Virus record (IMG/VR): IMGVR_UViG_3300013101_000136
Coordinates: 1 to 20,042 of that record
Reading direction: 5' to 3' (one strand)
Length of the DNA stretch: 20,042 bases
Source of the DNA: a virus
This document shows positions 1 to 7,478 of the stretch, in pieces. The position numbers and the translations under genes are program-made. Below the pieces are notes generated by a model, which did no database searches, was not told the origin of the DNA, and was given only the letters and a program-made list of their open reading frames with translations. Numbering within the stretch: the first letter of the stretch is position 1; every line of letters begins with the position of its first letter.

Positions 1-486
1 ATATGAGCTGGTTCTGTAATCATCTTCATTATGTATGGAATTGAAACGCATTGGCAATACACCGGGGTGTGACAACCCGGCGTCAATCCAGTATAAATAT
101 TTACCTGAATCTATTCCCATTTGTTCTGCTGCATGTGAGATGAAATCAAATTTACCCCACATGATCTCTAAGCATCTGCTTTCCCAAGATGGTGAGTTTC
201 TGTACATCTCAACATTCGAATCTTTAACTTCTTGTATACGGTCAAAGTATGGTGAATCATTTAGGTTGTAGCTAAAGAATTTGTAGTTTTCATGTCCTGA
301 CAATAAGAATGTGGGCATGTATTTCATCATGTTACGCTTATCGGTATAACAATAAATTGGGACACCCAATTCGTGCATCTGAGCCAACGAAAACGCATAG
401 TGGGTGCCCCGGTTATGCCTGCCAGCGAATTCAGTATCATATAAATCGTCGTACACACATGTTACGAAAGATACGTCATTTTCCAT
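1..486 (-). CDS. HtrL/YibB-type glycosyltransferase-like protein, partial (3' end outside window)
   Basis: An open frame of 162 codons starts at the ATG complementary to 484-486 and runs off the left edge without a stop. A Shine-Dalgarno-like AAGG lies about 9 bases upstream. The N-terminus (FVTCVYDD) is followed by an Arg/His-rich segment at 22-28 and IYCYTDK at 44-50. Further on come W101, the segment MWGKFDFISHAAE (109-121) and YLYWIDAGLSHPG (130-142). This order, and especially the WIDAG block, is what I know from the HtrL_YibB family, which sits in bacterial LPS and capsule gene clusters and is thought to be glycosyltransferase-like. The ATG overlaps the stop of the upstream carbamoyltransferase (TAATG), so the two are probably translationally coupled. 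It would be the third gene of a sugar-modifying operon. The family call is from motif recall; substrate and C-terminus are unknown. Confidence 0.7.
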   Translation of the reverse strand, partial: MENDVSFVTCVYDDLYDTEFAGRHNRGTHYAFSLAQMHELGVPIYCYTDKRNMMKYMPTFLLSGHENYKFFSYNLNDSPYFDRIQEVKDSNVEMYRNSPSWESRCLEIMWGKFDFISHAAEQMGIDSGKYLYWIDAGLSHPGVLPMRFNSIHNEDDYRTSSY

Positions 487-2813
487 TAGTATACCTTAAA
501 ACGTTCGGGGGTTGACATAAATGGTATAATTGCAAAGTCAACATCTGATTCACTAACAATACCATCTCTTACGAATGCTAACATGTGTCCTTCAATGTTT
601 ACTGACAGCCATTCTATCTGATCCATATTACCCCAAACTATATCGAGTTGAGGCACTTCTGCGGGGATAGCTTCACCACCACTAATCAGGTTTCTGTTTT
701 GTTCATCATTTAAGACACCTGTGTACGGTCCACCTTTAACAACCACGGTGTCATCCTGACCAGCTAATGTAATGACCATCTTAATATCATCAGCTATTCT
801 GTAAGCTTCAGAAACTTTACTCAGTGTAACGAACATGTGGTTCTTAGTGCGGAAAATATTCTCGTACATTACATTCTTTGCCCACAGCATTCGTACAATA
901 GGTTCGAATGACTGATGATCCAAATCTAGGCCCAGTTTGGTAGATAGAGTCTCATGATAGTATAGCATGTTAGATGCAAGTTTAAAGTACTTGACCTTAT
1001 CACCGATAGCACGTTCCACGATACCCAAACAATCGTCTGGTCCTATGACAACCACTTTATCTTGTGTTTTAAGTATGTCGGTGATCATAGGTACGTATTT
1101 CGCACTTACTTCTGCTATGTTATTAGGTGTCACAAACAGATAAACTGTTGTTGCTTCATCAAGTGGAACCATGTTCACACTGACAACATTCTGTTCATAT
1201 TTCTTCTCTTCACCCTTGCGGAATATTAGCTTACCGTCATAGTAAACCGCATCCATTTCTGTGGTTCTAAGAATCTCTAGTGCTTCAGATAGACGTGTCA
1301 AGATTGGTTTCTGGTCAACATTGAATGACGTATTAAGTAGCACACCATTCCCTGATGCCTTATCAAATTCTGTAAGTAGTTCATGCAAGAATGGGTTCTG
1401 TTGTTCTGTTACAGTCTGTATACGTCCTGTACCGTCAATGTGTACGATAGCAGGTATGACTTCTTTGTATTCATCACGAACCTCAGCTACGTATGTCATG
1501 TGCCTAGACTGTGCACCTTCAGGGAAATCGAAGTACTTTGTTGCATCTTCTAACCTCACCACAGGGGCAAATGGCCGATACCACTCACGATTTTTGACCT
1601 TGGCATTAAGAACGTCTTTCATGTCACCAACAGGGTTACAGACAATACTACGATTGCCTAAAGCCCTTGGACCATGTTCTGAATTACCGCGAATGATACC
1701 GACTATGTTACCCAAGCTAAGGAACTTAGCCAGATCAGGTACTGATACGTTTTCCACTACGGATAGCGGCTCGTTTTCAATGTAAGAAGATAACATATGG
1801 GAATCTAGGATTGGAGTACCACAATATGTTAAATCTACTTGCTGCTCTGGCTTAAGTTTCAATAGCAAACCACCCACAGCAACACCACAATCACTGGTGT
1901 TTGGTGGGACAAAAACCTTTCCATTTCTCATGTGAAGTAGTTTTGTGTTAAGAATAACATTCAATGCACAGCCACCTGACATTGTAATAGGGAGGTCTGG
2001 ATATTTGTCTAAAAACGGCTTGGCAAACTTGAAAAACTGCTGTTCGAATACTTCTTGTGTTGTAGCAGCTATATCCCACGCAATTTGTCCCTCCAAGCGG
2101 GTTGTGCGTTGATTGAAGTCTTGCACACCAATCTTTTCCATTAGGCGTGGTAGAGCGTCAACCGCTGCTTCAGCACCACCAAGGTATGAATCGCCCCGGT
2201 AGTTAAATGTTTCATAGAATTCTGTAAAGGCATCAAACCAATCTTCACGAACGTTACCATACGAACATAACCCCATAAGTTTACCAGCGTATACAAGGTT
2301 ACCAATGTTAAGTGGATCGCGCTTGATATCCGTCAGATGGTCACCAAGTATCATGTATGCAAATCCAAGGTCTTGGTTAAAGCGTTCTAGGAGCTGTACA
2401 CCATTACGTCTATCTGTGCGATAAACATTGAAGAAACCTAAATCACCACCACCATCAAAGGTAAAGGTTATTGCATCATCATAGGGAGATTGATAAAACG
2501 ATGTTGCGGCATGAGCTTCGTGGTGGTCGAACCTATTATGTTGCTTATACGTAAAACTAGGCTTCATCTTATTGATATCAGCATAGTTCGTCAGATACAA
2601 ATCCACTTCACTCCGGTCAGTAAGTGACAAGAGATATTCCATTATCTCATCAAAAATTATTGTCGGGTAACCAGACGGTAGGTAATTAATTAACCCCGCA
2701 TTCTTTTTACTCAACCACCGTTCAACTTCTATGACTCGGTAATTGCCATTGTAATACATTGCCACCGCTGCATTATGTGAACCATATGCTGCTATTATTA
2801 GCTCATTGCTCAA
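486..2813 (-). CDS. NodU/CmcH-family carbamoyltransferase with long C-terminal extension
   Basis: Predicted to transfer a carbamoyl group from carbamoyl phosphate, via a carbamoyl-adenylate, to a hydroxyl of a sugar or similar acceptor. The N-terminal Kae1-like part begins IIAAYGSHNAAVAM (6-19) and holds the metal-binding HHEAH motif (97-101) and the nucleotide-binding FTFDGGGDLG block (117-126). GGCALN follows at 280-285. The C-terminal NodU-type part shows EHGPRALGNRSI (379-390), WYRPFAPVV (411-419) and LLNTSFN (492-498). The family domain seems to end near residue 535. About 240 further residues are not explained by it, so the protein is longer than the usual 550-600 aa. The start is a TTG: AAGAGG lies 8 bases upstream and the family N-terminus begins right there, whereas the first in-frame ATG (residue 19) would remove the first strand. 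It is the middle gene of a three-gene operon. The family call is strong; the acceptor is unknown. Confidence 0.9.
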   Translation of the reverse strand: MSNELIIAAYGSHNAAVAMYYNGNYRVIEVERWLSKKNAGLINYLPSGYPTIIFDEIMEYLLSLTDRSEVDLYLTNYADINKMKPSFTYKQHNRFDHHEAHAATSFYQSPYDDAITFTFDGGGDLGFFNVYRTDRRNGVQLLERFNQDLGFAYMILGDHLTDIKRDPLNIGNLVYAGKLMGLCSYGNVREDWFDAFTEFYETFNYRGDSYLGGAEAAVDALPRLMEKIGVQDFNQRTTRLEGQIAWDIAATTQEVFEQQFFKFAKPFLDKYPDLPITMSGGCALNVILNTKLLHMRNGKVFVPPNTSDCGVAVGGLLLKLKPEQQVDLTYCGTPILDSHMLSSYIENEPLSVVENVSVPDLAKFLSLGNIVGIIRGNSEHGPRALGNRSIVCNPVGDMKDVLNAKVKNREWYRPFAPVVRLEDATKYFDFPEGAQSRHMTYVAEVRDEYKEVIPAIVHIDGTGRIQTVTEQQNPFLHELLTEFDKASGNGVLLNTSFNVDQKPILTRLSEALEILRTTEMDAVYYDGKLIFRKGEEKKYEQNVVSVNMVPLDEATTVYLFVTPNNIAEVSAKYVPMITDILKTQDKVVVIGPDDCLGIVERAIGDKVKYFKLASNMLYYHETLSTKLGLDLDHQSFEPIVRMLWAKNVMYENIFRTKNHMFVTLSKVSEAYRIADDIKMVITLAGQDDTVVVKGGPYTGVLNDEQNRNLISGGEAIPAEVPQLDIVWGNMDQIEWLSVNIEGHMLAFVRDGIVSESDVDFAIIPFMSTPERFKVY

Positions 2814-2825
2814 TTTGTATACCTC

Positions 2826-4193
2826 TTAATAATCTAGAGGGAAGTCTAATTTTTCAAGCCACCCTTTACTCTCACTGTGCGGCCATACCGTATAGCTGGT
2901 AGGTCGCTTACTAGACAAGAAAATCATTCTATAATCAATGAATCCATTCTCGCTCTTGAGGTAGTTATTGAACTCGTCAGCCGACAAGTCTTTACGGTAA
3001 ATCTCTTCACCATCCTTATCATGAGCACCAACAAAGCAGAACGTAATATCATCTACTGCTTCGAAACTATCTTTATGTACACATACATGAACGTCATTTG
3101 ATCGTGCGAACGTAGCCTTCCAGTCTTCTTCATTTTCATAAGGAAGGTTGTTAGGTGGGTCAAGACGGTCTAGCGTCTCTTGTTGGACACCACGGTGCTC
3201 AAAGCTAATACCAGCATGTTCCTCGTACTGCCGAACAGTCCTAACTGACCCAAACCCCCATTTACCAAAATCAATTTGTGCAGGGTCTTCGCCATCCATT
3301 CCAAATAGAATGCGGTTACGCTTGTGGCACATGTCATTACGCTCAACCCAATCTAGTTTAATATTACCCTTAGTCTTTTCTGGGGTTGTGTGATCATCCC
3401 AGATTTTTGTTCTACCCTTACGAGTATATTCATGCCATGCAATAAGTTTATGTGGATGGAATAAATCATACCCCCAAGTATAAGCACGAACAGCAATCGA
3501 AATTTCTTCCCCGTGGAAGAAATAGTCGGGGTCGTGAGGCACCTCAACGGCAAATGAACCATCTGCAAACGCAAAGTGAGCTGAAAAGAACCGTGAAGAC
3601 ATAGGTAGGTCCAATTCTTTCCAGTTATCAATAGACGATGGTCTAAAGAACACTGCACCTTCGGGGATGAATCTATCAAAATCCATCTTCCATGGTATCT
3701 GTACTCGTGCCGCTGGATCATTCTCTGGGTCGAACGATGGAATGTAGCCAGTCAGTAGCGGCTTAAGGCAGTCTTCACTACGCAAGCTCTCTAGCATATC
3801 AATGGTGATGGTGTCCCACTCTGGGACGAATCTGTGATGTGAGTCCAACTGTAGTGTATACTTCTCGTCGTCATACATCTTTTGAATTTGGTATCTAGCC
3901 CAACATGCACCTTCAGTATCATTATAATCTAAGTCGATTACCTTGAGTTGTGCACCTTCCTTCTCCATAGTGATGATATTATAACCCATCTCCCCATCTT
4001 CAGAGAAACCTGTTGGTTGATATCCGGCATCTAAGAATACTTCAATAGGCTCGTCATCATTGCTGTGTTGCCAGCAAATACCAAGTCGTAGGTTTTCGGG
4101 GTGGTCGGCATGTTCAATCATGTCGTCTATGGTTGGAATGAGTTGTGGATCGCGGTAACTTGCAATCTGTATAAAAATTGTGTTGGCTTTCAT
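2826..4193 (-). CDS. GlcNAc-type glycosyltransferase (Skp1 GnT1-like family)
   Basis: Likely moves GlcNAc or a similar sugar from a nucleotide sugar to a hydroxyl group. The start IFIQIASYRDPQLIPTI (6-22) and the QLDSHHRF block (115-122) match the PF11397-type GlcNAc transferases, in which the DSH motif acts as the metal/nucleotide-sugar-binding DxD equivalent. The segment with FFHGEEISIAVRAYTWGYDLF and nearby WHEYTR also fits that family. The first 300 residues or so form the catalytic domain. The C-terminal 90 or so residues look like a separate beta-rich domain of unknown role. AAGGAGCC precedes the ATG, and a late-promoter box lies 29 bases upstream. The carbamoyltransferase starts 12 bases after this gene's stop, so it is the first gene of the glycan operon. 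The family was first described in eukaryotes but occurs in large phages. Acceptor unknown; it could be a virion protein, DNA or host glycan. Confidence 0.85.
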   Translation of the reverse strand: MKANTIFIQIASYRDPQLIPTIDDMIEHADHPENLRLGICWQHSNDDEPIEVFLDAGYQPTGFSEDGEMGYNIITMEKEGAQLKVIDLDYNDTEGACWARYQIQKMYDDEKYTLQLDSHHRFVPEWDTITIDMLESLRSEDCLKPLLTGYIPSFDPENDPAARVQIPWKMDFDRFIPEGAVFFRPSSIDNWKELDLPMSSRFFSAHFAFADGSFAVEVPHDPDYFFHGEEISIAVRAYTWGYDLFHPHKLIAWHEYTRKGRTKIWDDHTTPEKTKGNIKLDWVERNDMCHKRNRILFGMDGEDPAQIDFGKWGFGSVRTVRQYEEHAGISFEHRGVQQETLDRLDPPNNLPYENEEDWKATFARSNDVHVCVHKDSFEAVDDITFCFVGAHDKDGEEIYRKDLSADEFNNYLKSENGFIDYRMIFLSSKRPTSYTVWPHSESKGWLEKLDFPLDY

Positions 4194-4221
4194 ATTGTTG
4201 GCTCCTTGGTCAATACAAAAC

Positions 4222-4229
4222 TATTTATG
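4222..4229 (-). promoter_or_regulatory. T4-type late promoter box (CATAAATA)
   Basis: The minus strand reads CATAAATA, one base from the T4 late consensus TATAAATA. It sits 29 bases before the glycosyltransferase ATG, with the AAGGAGCC ribosome-binding site in between, and just after the terminator of the preceding gene. It would give the three-gene glycan operon its own late start. Confidence 0.65.
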
Positions 4230-4261
4230 ATGACTGTAAGATGGTGATCCGTCCATACTTA

Positions 4262-4290
4262 TAATAAAAAAGGAGCCGAAGCTCCTTTTA
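4262..4290 (-). terminator. Rho-independent terminator with UUCG tetraloop
   Basis: On the minus strand the hairpin is GGAGC-TTCG-GCTCC followed by six T, with A-T pairs extending the stem (4268-4276 with 4281-4289, loop 4277-4280). C(UUCG)G is an exceptionally stable RNA tetraloop. It lies 24 bases after the stop of the 137 aa gene and before the promoter of the glycan operon, so it separates the two units. Confidence 0.88.
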
Positions 4291-4313
4291 TTTGTTTACC
4301 AATATATTGTTAA

Positions 4314-4727
4314 TTATCGGTTGATTGGTTGACCGTTTGGCCCAACATGAACAGTTTGCGTTGCACCACGTTCTGGAACAAAGGTTGGGATACCATGTCG
4401 TCCAACACCCGGCAGCATCGTAACACCGCTTCGTGTTTGAACCTTAACCATCTGGTGGAAGAACTCAAGGGCATTTTCACCATTCGCTAAGGTTGTATTG
4501 TGCAATACATCCCATAGCTCGTGACGGCCTGAATCTCGTCCCTGTAGGATATGAACTAGACGATTACGGTCTATTTCATCCATATCTGCAATCTTGATGT
4601 AGTACAAGTCTTTTGATGCAGGATCACGCTTCATTACAACAATCTCTTGTGCAACACCGTTACCATCCAAATCAACCCACTCAATGTGGGGGTAAATCTC
4701 ATGCTTCTTAACTGTATCTGTGCTCAT
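4314..4727 (-). CDS. Monocistronic late protein of unknown function (137 aa)
   Basis: I do not recognise a named family. The protein is 137 aa, soluble and of mixed charge. It has an N-terminal stretch WVDLDGNGVAQEIVVMKRDP (17-36) that looks like two beta strands around a DGNG turn, a middle helical part with ELWDVL and ALEFFHQMVKV, and a Gly/Pro-rich tail ending VGPNGQPINR. There is no signal peptide or membrane segment. AGGAGA lies 7 bases before the ATG. A late-promoter box (4770-4777) precedes it and a strong terminator follows, so it is a single-gene late unit. That pattern, typical of proteins made in quantity at virion assembly, suggests a small structural or assembly protein; this is inference only. 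Confidence 0.8.
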   Translation of the reverse strand: MSTDTVKKHEIYPHIEWVDLDGNGVAQEIVVMKRDPASKDLYYIKIADMDEIDRNRLVHILQGRDSGRHELWDVLHNTTLANGENALEFFHQMVKVQTRSGVTMLPGVGRHGIPTFVPERGATQTVHVGPNGQPINR

Positions 4728-4769
4728 TGGTTTTTCTCCTGTTTGGGTATATTATTTTCAATGTACCAT

Positions 4770-4777
4770 TATTTATG
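4770..4777 (-). promoter_or_regulatory. T4-type late promoter box (CATAAATA)
   Basis: The minus strand reads CATAAATA 42 bases before the ATG of the 137 aa gene, the same variant box as at 4222-4229. It lies back-to-back with a sigma70-like promoter for the plus-strand Nudix gene. Confidence 0.6.
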
Positions 4778-4779
4778 TC

Positions 4780-4808
4780 TTGAATTTTTGTGTGAACCGT
4801 TATATAAT
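4780..4808 (+). promoter_or_regulatory. Sigma70-like promoter (TTGAAT-N17-TATAAT)
   Basis: TTGAAT at 4780-4785 and a perfect TATAAT at 4803-4808 are separated by 17 bases, close to the bacterial housekeeping consensus. The expected start near 4815 leaves a leader of only about a dozen bases before the Nudix ATG at 4827. This suggests early expression by unmodified host polymerase, unlike the late boxes around it. Confidence 0.65.
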
Positions 4809-4826
4809 TGAGAAGAGGAAAAAATA

Positions 4827-5273
4827 ATGCCAAGATATAGAAAAGCACCCAGAGCGGGCTACTTACCCTACTATGTAGAGGGTGGTAAAATGTATGTAAT
4901 GTTCATGAAACCATCGGATTCAGCGTATGGTGGGGACTGCTTCCAAATAGCAAAGGGTAAGGTCGATCCCGGTGAAACCGCAGAAGAAGCGGCTAAACGC
5001 GAAGCACACGAGGAATTGGGGCTTAAATCCAGTAATTTAGACACCCACAAGCACTTTGGTACGTTCTTAGGTTATACAGAATTGTATTACGGGCGTGTTA
5101 AGGATAGAGATGATTTTGATCCCTTTACCTATGAAACAGGAGAGACTAGATGGATCGAAGTCAGCGAGTTTTACAAAATAGGGCGATCATTGCACATTCC
5201 AATAATCAAATCACTTGCGAGAGAAGTTGCTAGGTTCGAACCCTCTCTACAAAATCCCCTATCTGAAAAATAA
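4827..5273 (+). CDS. Nudix hydrolase
   Basis: Predicted Mg-dependent pyrophosphohydrolase acting on nucleoside diphosphate-X compounds. A complete Nudix box (Gx5Ex7REUxEExGU) is present at residues 43-65: it begins GKVDPGE and ends REAHEELGL. At 148 aa it is a single-domain Nudix protein with short strands before the box (YLPYYVEGGKMYVMFMKP) and a C-terminal helix. GAGG about 8 bases before the ATG serves as ribosome-binding site, and a sigma70-like promoter lies directly upstream. It is one of only three plus-strand genes, and its last 44 bases overlap the convergent INT_rpt gene. T4 has a Nudix enzyme (NudE), and other phage Nudix proteins clear toxic nucleotides, ADP-ribose or RNA caps; the substrate here cannot be read from sequence. 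Confidence 0.93.
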   Translation: MPRYRKAPRAGYLPYYVEGGKMYVMFMKPSDSAYGGDCFQIAKGKVDPGETAEEAAKREAHEELGLKSSNLDTHKHFGTFLGYTELYYGRVKDRDDFDPFTYETGETRWIEVSEFYKIGRSLHIPIIKSLAREVARFEPSLQNPLSEK

Positions 5274-5979
5274 GCTCATTGACGTTGGGAAGTGTGTATT
5301 CATCACTGCGTCCTCCTTCCCAGTATTGTCTCCCCAATTCTTCCACGAATGATTCCCAGCCAAATGAGATATCACAGTGGAACATGCCAATGATTCTAAA
5401 CTGTTGTTCCATCTGGGCTCGTTTAACCGTTTCAGCACCTTCTAGGGTGATCCCTAGCTGGTAAACGTTGTTGGGACGCCCATGGTTGTTCAATATAAAG
5501 AAAACGCCCTCAGCGGCCTCTACGTTACGTTTAACAGCACTTATGTCGGCCCCTATCCAATCTCGCCAAGTGAACCAATCATCAAGGTAGATCAAGTCTG
5601 GACGGGATGGTATATCTTCAGGTTTTCTTCCTGACTTACAATATTCCCACCATTCCCCCTTAGTGTCTAAAGCCTGCTGCTGTACAAAGGACCTAGCCTC
5701 TACAAACCCCCTAAATGTTCGTTTTACACAGGGGAATGGGTTGTTAGAACCTAAGAAGTCATTCCAACTAATCCATTGGTTTTTATATGCCCTATCGGGT
5801 CGCTTGGGTATCTTAGATGGTGTATTTAGCATCCACCACTTTGCATACTGGGCAACAGAGGATATATGCTCATTTTGTACCAGTTCTCTTGCCTCATAGA
5901 ACTCAAGGTTAACCCTCGGTCTGCCTACGCTTCGTGGCGGTACGGTCTTTTTCTTGACCTTTCGTTTAGCCTTTTTCAA
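5230..5979 (-). CDS. Protein with two phage-integrase repeat (INT_rpt) units and a GIY-YIG-like C-terminus
   Basis: A 249 aa protein. Residues 1-22 are very basic and end in an AT-hook-like GRPR (19-22). Two repeats follow, about 27-79 and 92-144, each with the pattern EAR-x-(L/F)VQ ... P-x-x-IP-x-RPD-x-x-Y ... W-x-(S/T)W-x-D-(F/W)-(L/I)G. This resembles the phage-integrase repeat (INT_rpt) seen in some tyrosine recombinases. No recombinase catalytic domain is present. The C-terminal part has GVFFILNN (158-165), VYQLGIT (172-178) and a later E-rich helix, which resembles a divergent GIY-YIG/T5orf172 nuclease-like fold. The start is TTG with AAGG 7 bases before it; the first in-frame ATG (codon 50) would cut repeat 1. 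It converges on the Nudix gene with a 44-base overlap. A DNA-binding role is likely; nuclease activity is speculative. Confidence 0.75.
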   Translation of the reverse strand: MKKAKRKVKKKTVPPRSVGRPRVNLEFYEARELVQNEHISSVAQYAKWWMLNTPSKIPKRPDRAYKNQWISWNDFLGSNNPFPCVKRTFRGFVEARSFVQQQALDTKGEWWEYCKSGRKPEDIPSRPDLIYLDDWFTWRDWIGADISAVKRNVEAAEGVFFILNNHGRPNNVYQLGITLEGAETVKRAQMEQQFRIIGMFHCDISFGWESFVEELGRQYWEGGRSDEYTLPNVNELIFQIGDFVERVRT

Positions 5980-6013
5980 CTGTCAACCTTTTAATCAAAT
6001 ATTTGAACACTCA

Positions 6014-6021
6014 TATAAATA
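6014..6021 (+). promoter_or_regulatory. Perfect late promoter box TATAAATA abutting a start codon
   Basis: TATAAATA lies only 5 bases before the ATG at 6027. T4 late transcripts begin a few bases after the box, so the mRNA would start at or beside the ATG. No Shine-Dalgarno sequence is visible. It may be chance in AT-rich DNA, but no other plausible promoter for this gene is seen. Confidence 0.5.
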
Positions 6022-6026
6022 TCAGC

Positions 6027-6527
6027 ATGGACGATAAAACTAAAACCGAAACTACAATTGCTCTTCAAAATGCCTTGGATGCCCTAGATACTCCAGAGGT
6101 GGGTGCTCCTGCACCAACTATTGAAGTACCCGCAACTCCACAGACTAAAATACAAAAAACTATGTCTGCCTTCGGCCATGTGAAAATAGCATTAATGTCA
6201 ATTGCTGAACTGATTGATGTGTTCCGCATCGTACCACGTTTTATATTAACAGTATATGGTATTCTCATCTATAAGTTATATACGTGGTATGCTTCTATTG
6301 AAACCACCGTACAAACGACATGTGATGCTACTCTAACAAAAATTCTATTGGACCATGGCCAAACTATTGCTGAGGCTCAACTCCTTGCATGTCATGTTGT
6401 GGATCATGTGGGTGGACCAACAACAGCTCAAACGGCCTTCGTCACTACTGTAATTGGCTTATCTACACCGCTATTTGCATTCTATACAAACACTGGCAAG
6501 AAATGGGGCAAGGGAGAAGATAAGTAA
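6027..6527 (+). CDS. Two-helix membrane protein, candidate holin
   Basis: A 166 aa protein. Residues 1-50 are polar, rich in Thr, Ala and Pro, and probably flexible. A hydrophobic helix spans about 66-88 (VFRIVPRFILTVYGILIYKL) and a second about 137-154 (AFVTTVIGLSTPLFAFY). The tail KKWGKGEDK is positively charged and would stay in the cytoplasm. Two membrane helices with a charged C-terminus fit a small phage holin or other inner-membrane lysis protein, but no specific family is recognised. The frame is open from a TTG at 6003, but the ATG at 6027 is preferred because the late box at 6014-6021 lies before it. Its stop at 6525-6527 directly abuts the stop of the convergent 5' nuclease gene, with no base between and no terminator seen. 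Confidence 0.75.
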   Translation: MDDKTKTETTIALQNALDALDTPEVGAPAPTIEVPATPQTKIQKTMSAFGHVKIALMSIAELIDVFRIVPRFILTVYGILIYKLYTWYASIETTVQTTCDATLTKILLDHGQTIAEAQLLACHVVDHVGGPTTAQTAFVTTVIGLSTPLFAFYTNTGKKWGKGEDK

Positions 6528-7478
6528 TTAACGTACTGCCAGTAGTGGTACAAAATCTTCAACCTTACTAATTATTGGATGAAGGTCATTTTTATTACAG
6601 TAATTCAAAAATTTCATATGATTGTACTTACCACGATTTGCCTTACCACGTTCAACCTCTTTAACCATAAGAACTTTAATAGATTTTGGTTGGTCACGCA
6701 AGCTCATCAACGTAAAATTCTCCCTCACTAGTTCACTGGTCTTATATTCAACCTCTTTATGTGAGCCATCTGGTAATTCCTCAAGCTGAGTAAATTTATG
6801 TGCCATTACTTCGGTCATGAGGTATTCATCAGCAAAGGCTTTCTCAAGCTTAGTTAAGCGTACTCTAGGATATGCACTTTGGATATTATCGTTGGTTTTA
6901 GCTTCACCCCGAATGCACTTCACGAACACAAAAAAGTCTGCATCATTGTTATAATCTTCAAGCGTTCGCTCGTCACCTGTAGCCGGGTCTACAACCTTAA
7001 CACCTTCATATCGAAGTAGTTGCATCATATCTTTGTCGCCACTGACAACAATGTTTTCATCCTCACGGTGCATCTGGACCCATGCGGCCATAAGATCATC
7101 ACCCTCAAGACCTTCTTGCTGTAGCACGATGATACGGCTGCGTGATTTAAGCATATCTGCAAAATCTTGAATGTGTTCATCCAACTTAGCAAACAGACGC
7201 ATCTCTTTAGCTGTCTTGTCTGTACGTCTATGGCCTTTATACTTTTTGTTGGTCACACACTTACTAAGGTCTTGTGTGAATATCTTACGCCACGAATATG
7301 CATCAAAGGTAACAACTACCTCATCAGGTTCAAACCGACGATAGTACTCGTTTAATTTGTAAAATGCTGTGAGTATACACATGCTGATGACCACATCTTC
7401 AGGGTCACCACTTTTGTTGTTCGCGTGGAACGTCCTATGAAGTAGGTTGTTCCCATCTATTATCAGACTCTTCATCAT
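6528..7478 (-). CDS. rnh: RNase H / FEN-type 5'-3' nuclease
   Basis: A 5' nuclease relative of T4 RNase H, which removes RNA primers and adjacent DNA from lagging-strand fragments. Acidic metal-binding residues appear in the right order: D8 in IIDGNN, D59 in VVTFDAYSWR, E125/D127/D128 in EGLEGDD, D148/D150 in SGDKD. The basic KYKGHR follows at 79-84. A helix-3-turn-helix-like CIRGEAKTNDNI (188-199) with D197 completes the fold. The 316 aa length is close to T4 RNase H (305). The frame is open from an ATG at 7496, giving an extra MKKKKK, but two tandem ATGs at 7478 and 7475 lie right before the conserved IIDGNN and follow a purine-rich GAAGAAGAAG, so 7478 is chosen. It overlaps the end of the 229 aa gene by about 44 bases and closes the replication block. 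Confidence 0.9.
   Translation of the reverse strand: MMKSLIIDGNNLLHRTFHANNKSGDPEDVVISMCILTAFYKLNEYYRRFEPDEVVVTFDAYSWRKIFTQDLSKCVTNKKYKGHRRTDKTAKEMRLFAKLDEHIQDFADMLKSRSRIIVLQQEGLEGDDLMAAWVQMHREDENIVVSGDKDMMQLLRYEGVKVVDPATGDERTLEDYNNDADFFVFVKCIRGEAKTNDNIQSAYPRVRLTKLEKAFADEYLMTEVMAHKFTQLEELPDGSHKEVEYKTSELVRENFTLMSLRDQPKSIKVLMVKEVERGKANRGKYNHMKFLNYCNKNDLHPIISKVEDFVPLLAVR

Noticed and set aside
92-99. Perfect TATAAATA on the plus strand
   Set aside because: It lies inside and antisense to the HtrL/YibB-like gene (codons for GKYLY), with no plus-strand gene after it; best read as chance.
1261-1785. Plus-strand open frame of 174 codons opposite the carbamoyltransferase
   Set aside because: It lies wholly antisense to the strongly supported carbamoyltransferase, has Ser/Thr-rich shadow composition and no ribosome-binding site or family pattern.
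5230-5979. Reading the INT_rpt gene as an integrase and sign of a prophage
   Set aside because: Only the repeat units are present; no tyrosine-recombinase domain or R-H-R-Y residues are visible, and no attachment-site repeats are seen.
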